Shown here piece by piece: positions 19,274-27,363 of a DNA stretch of 34,684 bases. The number at the start of each line of letters is the position of its first letter. Within the stretch, counting starts at the first letter, position 1. The position numbers and the translations under genes are program-made. The notes below the pieces were generated by a model. That model worked only from the letters and a program-made list of their open reading frames with translations, was not told the origin of the DNA and made no database searches. This DNA is from Acholeplasmataceae bacterium (lineage in GTDB: Bacteria; Bacillota_I; Bacilli_A; Acholeplasmatales; Acholeplasmataceae). The stretch is from positions 1-34,684 of the forward strand of contig DUQW01000021.1 of NCBI GenBank assembly GCA_012837585.1, in the 5' to 3' direction.

Positions 19274-19300
19274 AAAAAGGCGTGGTTTTCACACCTTTTT
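19274..19300 (-). terminator. Hairpin terminator downstream of the truncated GH17-like gene
   Basis: AAAAAGGcGTG-GTTTT-CACaCCTTTTT with one internal mismatch, flanked by A/T tracts. Confidence 0.65.
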
Positions 19301-19305
19301 CATAA

Positions 19306-19764
19306 TCATTTTTTTATTTTAAATAGCGTTAGTTTTATTTTTTCAACACTAATTAAATTAGGATTCCAGTCACTTGTATTTTCGTTTCCGGCACTGACAT
19401 AATTAATAATATCTGGATACTGATTAGCAAGATCAATTACTTGTCTTAAGACTGCTTCGTTTTTCGGAATATTTTTATCCAGTTCGTGTTGCGGGATTGG
19501 CATCCCCCAACCAACATGTTCGTTGTATTCCTCGCCACCAAGCCCTAATCCAAGCATCACCTTAAGAGGCAATTTATCTTCTTTAATTATCTCTAAAGCT
19601 CTTATTGCATGGACATTGGGATCATACATTCTAATTTGACGATATCCATCTCTAACTAAAATATGTAAGTCTTCTCTTATCTCTTCATAACTTGGATATA
19701 CGCCCCATCCTGGGTGTTGATTTTCACGAAAACCAGAATAACAAATACTTTTAATATATTTCAT
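19306..19764 (-). pseudogene. Truncated GH17-like glycoside hydrolase (N-terminal half only)
   Basis: 152 aa; SICYSGFRENQHPGWGVYPSYEEI, RMYDPN, GLGLGGEEYNEHVGWG, SAGNENTSDWNPNLIS; ends in low-complexity KIKLTLFKIKK right before a terminator. Confidence 0.6.
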
Positions 19765-19977
19765 ATTTTATCCTCCTTTATAAACAACCATATACCTTTA
19801 TTATATTGTTTTTTATTAAATAAAAAAAGGAATAAAAATAACACAATTAATATTTATGTAAAAATCATGTAAAGACATCATAGTTTATTTCATAAACTTT
19901 GTAAATATGTGATATTATCACTTTTGAGAAGGATATACTTAAAATTACAATTTCAATAGTTAGGTATATATCAATTT

Positions 19978-20664
19978 ATGGCAGATAATTTAGTAATTGA
20001 AGTAAAAGGGCTTAGTAAAACTTATAAAAAAGGAGCTAAAGCTGTAGATAATTTAAATTTGATTGTTAAAGAAGGGGAAATCATATTATTTAACAATAAA
20101 TTTAAAAATAAAATAGATGTTAAGCGTAACATTGGTTTAGTTACTCAAGAAGTCTGTGTTTTTGAACAATTGAACGTAATCGAAAACGTTACGTTTTTCT
20201 GTGGTCTTTATATTAATGATAAAGCTACTCGCGATCAGTCTGTTAAAGAAGCAATCGAGTTAGTTCAAACTCAAGATTATATTAAATATAAACCCTCAAA
20301 ATTAAGTGGTGGTTTATTAAGAAGACTTCATATTGCTTGTGGGATTGCCCACAAACTTAAACTAATCTTCTTTGACTAACCAACTGTCGGTATTGACCCT
20401 CAAAGTAGAAACCATATTTTATAGCAAATTAAACGTTTAAATAAAGATGGGGCAACTATTGTTTATACGTCGCATTATATGGAAGAAATTGAGTATTTAT
20501 GCGACTATATTGTGATTATGGATAAAGGGGAAATTATTGCTAATGGTACATATGATGAATTAATCAATAAAATTGATTTAGTTGAGTTTATCGAAATTGA
20601 ATATAATAACGAATTTAATGATGATGTTGTTAACGAAATCAAAAAAAACGAAAGAGGTTGTTGA
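19978..20664 (+). pseudogene. Degenerate ABC transporter ATP-binding protein: Walker A region deleted, in-frame TAA and TAG
   Basis: VIEVKGLSKTYKKGAKAVDNLNLIVKEGEI then direct join to KRNIGLVTQEVCVF; LSGGLLRRLHIACGIAH; LIFFD-stop-PTVGIDPQSRNHIL-stop-QIKRLNKDGATIVYTSHYMEEIEYLCD. Confidence 0.9.
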
Positions 20665-21053
20665 GGTTAACAAAAACAACCCTTACTATAACTGGAGTCT
20701 ATTATTTATTAAACTTATTATTATATGTTCTTCCACTTACTAGATTATCTGTATTTTTAGGATTAATTATTGATAAAAAAGAAATTGTTTCTATGTTAAG
20801 TACTGTCTTTGCTTTAGCACAAGCTTTCTTTACTGGAGCCTTCATACCATCAGAAGTATTATCAGATGGAATTTTAATGTTAGGAAAAGTTTTCCTGGCT
20901 GCATATACTATAAAAATTAATGATTTGATGGTTGAGCAAGCTAATGCTGATTTAGGGCTTATCTTCCTCAACGGAGGAATCTTAATCGCATATGCAGTTA
21001 TATTTGTTGTACTATCTTTAATTATCTTTAAAAAGCGTGTTAAAAAAGAATAG
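20658..21053 (+). pseudogene. C-terminal remnant of ABC-2 type permease
   Basis: TTRLSVFLGLIIDKKEIVSMLSTVFALAQAFFTGAFIP-type C-terminal half of an ABC-2 permease; N-terminal half absent; fused closely to the ATPase remnant in another frame. Confidence 0.8.
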
Positions 21054-21066
21054 ATTTAATATAAAA

Positions 21067-21089
21067 AGGACTGCAATAATTGCAGTCCT
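21067..21089 (-). terminator. Terminator of spoVG
   Basis: AGGACTGCAA-TAA-TTGCAGTCCT perfect 10-bp stem followed by TTTTTAT on the minus strand. Confidence 0.8.
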
Positions 21090-21141
21090 AAAAAAACAAA
21101 CTAAAATACTTATTACAAAAAATAAGCTATATTAACCAATC

Positions 21142-21429
21142 TTACTCGTCTTCGTCTTCTACAGCAGGTGGGTTTGATAGAACATTTTCATATTCAGCAA
21201 TGATTGCGTCTTCAAGTACTTTTCTTGTTTCTGAGTTGATTGGGTGGGCGATATCTCGGTATGATCCATTTGGCATTTTCTTGCTAGGCATTGCAATAAA
21301 CACGCCTGATTCACCTTCGATAATCTTGATGTCGTGAACAACGAAACTATTGTTGAAAGTAATTGTTGCTACTCCCTTAAGTCTGCTTTCAGATCCGATG
21401 ACTCTTACCCTAACATCTGTAATCTTCAT
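21142..21429 (-). CDS. spoVG: SpoVG family regulator
   Basis: 95 aa; [57 protein letters not shown]. Confidence 0.96.
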   Translation of the reverse strand: MKITDVRVRVIGSESRLKGVATITFNNSFVVHDIKIIEGESGVFIAMPSKKMPNGSYRDIAHPINSETRKVLEDAIIAEYENVLSNPPAVEDEDE

Positions 21430-21494
21430 AATGATCCTCCTAATGCCTTTGCTTATTAATCACATTATAGCACTATTTTCGGCGTTTGTATATA

Positions 21495-22316
21495 CTATTT
21501 TTTCATTTTTAGGTCGAATAATTGAATATTTTCGACTTTTTTTAACATTTCTTTAGTTTTTTTACTAGGATTTATTAAATATAACGTTGGACCGGATCCT
21601 GTCATTTTAACATTTGAATCAATAACTTTAATCCTTTCATAATAATTATGAAAGATATTATTGGTTGTTAGTGCTGATTTTAATAAATCATTACGAATGC
21701 CTTTTTGATATTCTTTAATATTATTGCTCAAATATAGTGATAATTGGTGATCAAAATTATATAAATTATTAGAGATTGTTAAATTTTTGAAGATTTCAGC
21801 TGTACTATTAAAAGTTGGTAATACTATTAAAGTAATTAAGTCAAATTTTGGGTAAGAAATAAACTCTAAGCTATCTCCTCTACCAGAAATTATTGCCGGT
21901 TTATTATATAAACAAAATAAAATATCACTACCTAATGAATTAGCAATATCTTCTAATTCTTTATTAGGTAAATTTAAGTCAAATAATCTATCAATTCCGC
22001 GAATGGTTGCAGCTGCATCTGCGCTGCCTCCTCCAAGGCCGGAAGCCAGTGGAATTTTCTTATACAAAGTTGCTTTAACTTTATCGTTAATATGACCTCT
22101 GTCTTGAAACTCTTCGATCACCTTTAATATTAAGTTATTCTTAATTGGAACATTTGATATCACTTCATTTTCATGATGAATTTCTAGGTATATTTCATCA
22201 TAAAAATCAAGAGGTATAACGATAGATTTCAGTTCGTGAAACCCATCATTTCTCTTACTTAAAACATGAAGATCAAGATTTAATTTTGCATAGGCTTTTT
22301 CTTTAATTAAATTCAT
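21495..22316 (-). CDS. ispE: 4-diphosphocytidyl-2-C-methyl-D-erythritol kinase
   Basis: 273 aa; AYAKLNLDLHVLSKRNDGFHEL, IPLASGLGGGSADAAA, MTGSGPTLY. Confidence 0.95.
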   Translation of the reverse strand: MNLIKEKAYAKLNLDLHVLSKRNDGFHELKSIVIPLDFYDEIYLEIHHENEVISNVPIKNNLILKVIEEFQDRGHINDKVKATLYKKIPLASGLGGGSADAAATIRGIDRLFDLNLPNKELEDIANSLGSDILFCLYNKPAIISGRGDSLEFISYPKFDLITLIVLPTFNSTAEIFKNLTISNNLYNFDHQLSLYLSNNIKEYQKGIRNDLLKSALTTNNIFHNYYERIKVIDSNVKMTGSGPTLYLINPSKKTKEMLKKVENIQLFDLKMKK

Positions 22317-23083
22317 ATTATCTGATTAAATAAATTAATAAAATCATTAAGCGATAATTGTTCGGCTCTTACGCTTTCGATAAATTGATTTACTCTTAAT
22401 AAAGCGTTTATCGCTTCTTTATTTTGGTTATAATACTCTGTTAAATTATTAGCTAAAGTCTTTCTTTTTTGAGTGAAACACGCTTTAACAAATCTTAAAA
22501 AATCTTGTTCTTTTTCTAACGGAATTTCTCTGTTATTTTTCTTTTCCAAACGAATAACAACACTATCAACTTTTGGTACTGGAAAGAATAATTTTTTAGA
22601 TACATTTGCTACTCTTTCAACATTTGTTAGATATTGAACTATAACTGATAAGGCATTATATTTTTTGGAATTCGGTTTAGATATTAATCTTTCTCCAACT
22701 TCTTTTTGCACCATAATTGTAGCGCTATTATAAACATTATTTTCTAGAAATTTAAAAAGAATTGGAGTGGTAATATAGTATGGCAAATTACCTATTAATT
22801 CCCACTTTTTATCACTTTTAAAATCAATAGATAAAAAGTCTTTGTAAATGACTTCTAAATTATCATTATTCCTTACTAATTCATCAAGATATATCGTTAA
22901 ATCTTTATCAATTTCATAAGCGATAACCATCTTAGCTCTTTTAGCTAATTCTTTAGTTAAGGCACCTCTTCCTGGCCCCACTTCAATAACATTTTTATCG
23001 TCTATTTTTGATGAAGATACAATCTTATTAATTAAATTAGTATCAGTTATAAAATTTTGTCCAAATTTCTTTTTAGGATCCAT
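22313..23083 (-). CDS. rsmA: 16S rRNA dimethyladenosine transferase
   Basis: 256 aa; KKFGQNFITDTNLI, VIEVGPGRGALTKELA, IGNLPYYITTPILF. Confidence 0.97.
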   Translation of the reverse strand: MDPKKKFGQNFITDTNLINKIVSSSKIDDKNVIEVGPGRGALTKELAKRAKMVIAYEIDKDLTIYLDELVRNNDNLEVIYKDFLSIDFKSDKKWELIGNLPYYITTPILFKFLENNVYNSATIMVQKEVGERLISKPNSKKYNALSVIVQYLTNVERVANVSKKLFFPVPKVDSVVIRLEKKNNREIPLEKEQDFLRFVKACFTQKRKTLANNLTEYYNQNKEAINALLRVNQFIESVRAEQLSLNDFINLFNQII

Positions 23084-23609
23084 TTAATACCTCTTCTATT
23101 TCTTTTTTTGAAATATTCATTTTATTTAAATAGTTCAACAGTCTTTTAGCGTTACATTTAGGAAGATTATAATAATTTGATAATTTCTCTCTTTTTGCCT
23201 CTGAATTACCACTTCCTGTAAGTCCCAATTCTAGTAAATCGCTAGATTTTAAATCTCCTTGCAGATTTTTTTCAAATGTGATTTCATTTTTTAAGATTTT
23301 TTCTAAATCTTCTAACGAGACATGTTCTAATCCAATTTTTTTATTATTTTTAGAAATTGCTTTATCTCTTGGGATATAGATATTTACTGGATTAGACAAT
23401 TTTTCTGATAATTCTCTTCTAATTTTCTCACCTGGATAATCAGGATCTAATATTAAAATTATTTGATAATTCTTTTCTAATTCAATAAGCTTATTTATCA
23501 GTTCATCATCAAATGAAAAACCATTAGTTTTTATTGTCATGATATTTGGATTTAGTTTTTTCAATATTTCTTCGTCTCTAATTCCTTCAACGACATAGAT
23601 TTTTTTCAT
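23073..23609 (-). CDS. rnmV: Ribonuclease M5 (Toprim)
   Basis: 178 aa; VVEGIRDEEILKKL, LILDPDYPGEKIRR; adjacent to rsmA. Confidence 0.93.
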   Translation of the reverse strand: MKKIYVVEGIRDEEILKKLNPNIMTIKTNGFSFDDELINKLIELEKNYQIILILDPDYPGEKIRRELSEKLSNPVNIYIPRDKAISKNNKKIGLEHVSLEDLEKILKNEITFEKNLQGDLKSSDLLELGLTGSGNSEAKREKLSNYYNLPKCNAKRLLNYLNKMNISKKEIEEVLNGS

Positions 23610-23677
23610 TTTGACATCCTTTACTAACTAATAATTGATAATAACTATATGATATAATTATTTTAAGAGGTGATATT

Positions 23678-24091
23678 ATGAAAACTATCTTTACTAAAAT
23701 AGTTGAAAGGGAAATACCAGCCCACATTATATATGAAGATGATTTGGTTATCGCTTTTTTAGATATTTCACAAGCTACACCAGGTCATACTTTAGTAGTT
23801 CCTAAAAAAGAATACAAAAATATTTACGAATTAGATGAAAAAATTGCTAATCATCTATTTGGTGTTGTCGTAAAATTAGCTAAAGCAATCAATACTTCAT
23901 TAAAACCAAAAGGATTAAATATTTTAAATAACAATGAAGCAGTCGCAGGACAAACTGTTTTCCATTATCACATCCATTTAATACCTAGATATGATGCAGA
24001 AGATGTTATATTTAAATTAAATGATCATTCTAAACAGTTAGATCACGACGTGCTATCAAAAAGAGCAGATTTAATTAAATCGGCTCTATAA
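23678..24091 (+). CDS. HIT family protein
   Basis: 137 aa; FTKIVEREIPAHIIYEDD, TPGHTLVVPKKEY, HYHIHLIPRY; RBS AGAGGTGAT. Confidence 0.95.
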   Translation: MKTIFTKIVEREIPAHIIYEDDLVIAFLDISQATPGHTLVVPKKEYKNIYELDEKIANHLFGVVVKLAKAINTSLKPKGLNILNNNEAVAGQTVFHYHIHLIPRYDAEDVIFKLNDHSKQLDHDVLSKRADLIKSAL

Positions 24092-25403
24092 CAAACATAA
24101 CTCCTTTTCTAACGTTTTTAACTGATATTGATAAGTTAAAGAACGCTAGGGTTTGTTGGGCAATACTCATTCCTAATCCAAACTCACCTTTGTGACCTTT
24201 TTCATAAGGTTTAAATATTTTTTCAATAAAATCTTCGTTTATTTGCTCACCGTCATTATAGATGGTGAGTTTTTTATTTTTTAAAACTATTACAATTTTA
24301 GTTTTAGCGTAACGCATTGCGTTATCGATAATATTACCAATAGCAATCTCTAAGCTATCTGGAGTTGCAAGATAAGTAGAATTATCTAGATCAGTAACAA
24401 ACTCTTTATCAAATTTATATTTATTTTTATTAATAATATTTTTAATAATTTCTTTAACAAATATTTCTTCAGGAACTTGATCATTAGTTAAATAGTTAAT
24501 TTTATTAAGTTGTAATAACTGAACTACTTTATGATTAAGTGTATCTGCTTGTTTGATAATAACGTCGATTTCACTAGCGTCAGTGATTCCGTCTTTAATG
24601 GCTTCACCATAGGTTTTTATAACGGAAATAGGTGTCTTGAAATCGTGTGAAATATTTTGCATAATTTCACGTTTTGTTTGTTCGTGTTCTAAAATTTCTA
24701 GACGCATTTTTTCAACTGATTTAGCTAAGCTTGATATCTCGTCACGTCCTGACGTATCAATAGGACGCTCATAATTTGTCTTAACTAAAAGTGATACTTC
24801 CTCCTCAAGATAGTTAATTCTACCAACAACTAATCTTGACCAAAGAAGAAGTGAAATATTACCTAAAACAATTAATGCAAGAGTGGTAAATCTTAAAGTT
24901 TGAGTGAACTCTTCGTTTTGGGCTTTTACGTATCTATCATCAGTAAATGCTAATACATAAAAACCATTTTCTGTTTCTGGATTATGTTTAACTCCTCTTA
25001 CGTTGTATGTTTTATTTCCGATTTTTCGTTGTGTTTCAAAAGTTTCATTGTTTTCTTCTAATACTAATTCTTGAATATAGTCTTTTAAATCTACGTTTCT
25101 AAAAAAATCATCTACTATAGGTGTTGAGTAATAAGGATTTACATCTATTTTATATTCACCTGTATCAGGATCTTGTTTCCATTTATGAATAGTAATCCCA
25201 ATATAATCATCAGTTCTAAAGTGTTGATTTTCTTTAAATTTGTTAACTACATCTTGAGAATAAATAGTTAACTCATAAATAATTTCTTTGGAATAGATTC
25301 TTTGAAACCCAAACTCAAAAATCAATACGAAAACCAGCGATATCATCACTGTAACTATCGTGAATATTACTGAAATCTGAGTTAAGAGTTTCCAACGTTT
25401 CAT
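24075..25403 (-). CDS. Sensor histidine kinase
   Basis: 442 aa; two TMs, HAMP, NISHDFKTPISVIKTYGEAI H-box, IGNIIDNAMRYAK N-box, GEFGLGMSIAQQ. Confidence 0.95.
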   Translation of the reverse strand: MKRWKLLTQISVIFTIVTVMISLVFVLIFEFGFQRIYSKEIIYELTIYSQDVVNKFKENQHFRTDDYIGITIHKWKQDPDTGEYKIDVNPYYSTPIVDDFFRNVDLKDYIQELVLEENNETFETQRKIGNKTYNVRGVKHNPETENGFYVLAFTDDRYVKAQNEEFTQTLRFTTLALIVLGNISLLLWSRLVVGRINYLEEEVSLLVKTNYERPIDTSGRDEISSLAKSVEKMRLEILEHEQTKREIMQNISHDFKTPISVIKTYGEAIKDGITDASEIDVIIKQADTLNHKVVQLLQLNKINYLTNDQVPEEIFVKEIIKNIINKNKYKFDKEFVTDLDNSTYLATPDSLEIAIGNIIDNAMRYAKTKIVIVLKNKKLTIYNDGEQINEDFIEKIFKPYEKGHKGEFGLGMSIAQQTLAFFNLSISVKNVRKGVMFVIEPI

Positions 25404-26056
25404 AATAATCTATATCCGTGACCGTAAATTGTTTCAATTCTTAGATTTGGCATTTTTTGACGAAGTCTTCTTAATAAATCGTCAACAACACGGCTGTTTC
25501 CTGTATATTCAGGACCCCAAACGTGTTTTAAAATGGCGTCTCTATGGAATGATTCTCCTTTATTATTTAAAAAGAATGCTAATAATTCATATTCTTTATT
25601 AGTAAGTGTAATAACTTTATCTTTTTCTTTAATTTCTCGTTTTTCTGTATTAATTTCATATGTTTCATAAATAATTGAAGAAGATTGCTGATGGGCATTT
25701 CTTCTTAATACAGCTTTAACTCTTAAAACTAGCTCTCTTGGAGCAAAAGGTTTAGCGATATAATCATCACTACCTAATTCTAATCCTTCAACCTTATCCA
25801 TAGCTTGATCTCTAGCAGAAGTAAATATTACTGATGTTTGAGGTTGAGCTTCTTTAATTTTAGTAATCAAATCAAATCCATTAATTTTACCAGGTAGCAT
25901 AATATCTAAAATCCATAAGTCTACTGGATCATTAATGTGTTTCATTGCGCTTTCACCGTCATGAAAAACTGTTACTTCATAACCCTCTCTTACTAAGTAA
26001 CGTTTTATCATATCGGCGATATTTAATTCGTCTTCAACATAATAAATTTTCATCAT
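25400..26056 (-). CDS. OmpR-family response regulator
   Basis: 218 aa; IYYVEDELNIADMI, WILDIMLPGKING, GSDDYIAKPFAPREL, C-terminal winged helix GNSRVVDDLLRRLRQKM. Confidence 0.95.
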   Translation of the reverse strand: MMKIYYVEDELNIADMIKRYLVREGYEVTVFHDGESAMKHINDPVDLWILDIMLPGKINGFDLITKIKEAQPQTSVIFTSARDQAMDKVEGLELGSDDYIAKPFAPRELVLRVKAVLRRNAHQQSSSIIYETYEINTEKREIKEKDKVITLTNKEYELLAFFLNNKGESFHRDAILKHVWGPEYTGNSRVVDDLLRRLRQKMPNLRIETIYGHGYRLL

Positions 26057-26077
26057 ATTATATTTTCCTTTCTATTA

Positions 26078-27349
26078 TCATTTGATAATATCAGTTTTTA
26101 AATAAGGAACTAGCACCTTAGGTACAGTGATTGTTCCATCAGCATTTTGATAGTTTTCTAATATAGCAATAACTGTTCTACCGACTGCAATTCCCGAACC
26201 ATTTAATGTATGAACATATTCAGTTTTAGATTCTTTAGAACGCTTAAATCTAATGTTAGCACGTCTTGCTTGATAGTCTTCAGCATTGCTTATAGAAGCG
26301 ATTTCTCGGTATTTGTCTTGCCCAGGAAGCCACACTTCAATATCATAAGTCTTAGCCATTGAAAATCCCATGTCTCCTGTTGATAATACTACAACACGAT
26401 AAGGTAATTCAAGTTTTTGTAAGATTGATTCAGCACTCGCTAACATAAAGTCTAATTCTTTATAAGAATCTTCTGGTGTGCTAAATTTAATTAATTCTAC
26501 TTTATTAAATTGATGTTGTCTTAACATACCCTTTGTATCTCTACCTGCAGATCCTGCCTCAGAACGAAATGCCATTGTATATGCACAATATTTAAGTGGA
26601 AGAATATCAGCATCAATTATTTCATCACGATACATATTAATCATTGGAACTTCAGCTGTTGGGTTTAAAAACCAATCAAACTTTTCAAGTTTAAATGACT
26701 CTTCCTTAAATTTAGGAAACTGTCCTGTTCCGTACATACTATCTTCATTTACGATATACGGAGGAATACATTCAGTATAACCACCTTCTTGAGAGTGTAC
26801 GTCCATCATAAATTGAATTAAAGCACGTTCTAATCTAGCACCAAGACCAACTTCGTAAACAAATCTAGGTCCAGTAACTTTAGCTGCTCTTTGAAAATCT
26901 AAAATTCCAAGACCAACTCCAAGCTCAACGTGATCTTTAATAGGAAAATCAAATTTTCTTGGAGTACCCCACTTCTTAATTTCTTTATTTGCGCCTTCAT
27001 CAGTACCAACTGGACTTTCTTTAGAAGGTAAATTAGGTGTAATTAATAAAATATCTCTAATTTTAGTTTCTAATGCATTAATATCTTCGTCAATTTGTTT
27101 AATCTTATCACCGAAGTCTGCAACGCTAGCTAAAACCTCAGATGCATCTTTTCCTTGTCTTTTATATTCTCCAATTAGTTTAGAAGTTTGGTTTCTTTTA
27201 GCTTTTAAATCATCACCTTCGATAATAAGGTCACGTCTTTTGTCAACCAAAAGAGGGACTTCTTTTAAATAAGAGAAGTCGCCACCTCTAGTTTCTAATC
27301 TTTTTATAACTTCATTAGTGTTTTCACAAATTAATTTTAAATCTAACAT
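26078..27349 (-). CDS. serS: Seryl-tRNA synthetase
   Basis: 423 aa; MLDLKLICENTNEVIKRLETRGGD, FRSEAGSAGRDTKGMLRQHQFNKVEL, EIASISNAEDYQARR. Confidence 0.97.
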   Translation of the reverse strand: MLDLKLICENTNEVIKRLETRGGDFSYLKEVPLLVDKRRDLIIEGDDLKAKRNQTSKLIGEYKRQGKDASEVLASVADFGDKIKQIDEDINALETKIRDILLITPNLPSKESPVGTDEGANKEIKKWGTPRKFDFPIKDHVELGVGLGILDFQRAAKVTGPRFVYEVGLGARLERALIQFMMDVHSQEGGYTECIPPYIVNEDSMYGTGQFPKFKEESFKLEKFDWFLNPTAEVPMINMYRDEIIDADILPLKYCAYTMAFRSEAGSAGRDTKGMLRQHQFNKVELIKFSTPEDSYKELDFMLASAESILQKLELPYRVVVLSTGDMGFSMAKTYDIEVWLPGQDKYREIASISNAEDYQARRANIRFKRSKESKTEYVHTLNGSGIAVGRTVIAILENYQNADGTITVPKVLVPYLKTDIIK

Positions 27350-27363
27350 TTTTACGCCCCCTA

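Noticed and set aside
19882-19921. Short palindromes AGTTTAT-TTC-ATAAACT and GTGAT-ATT-ATCAC before the ABC remnant
   Set aside because: Possible relic operators, but short, and they precede a pseudogene; no promoter with good spacing could be fixed.
20378-20425. Stop-codon recoding or programmed readthrough of TAA/TAG in the ABC ATPase
   Set aside because: Walker A is also deleted and the permease is half missing, so simple pseudogenisation explains it; other genes use TAA/TAG/TGA normally.
20702-20971. Minus-strand ORF across the permease remnant
   Set aside because: The plus-strand translation is clearly an ABC-2 permease; this is its complement.
21159-21341. Alternate-frame ORF within spoVG
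   Set aside because: Overlaps conserved spoVG in another frame; no family resemblance.
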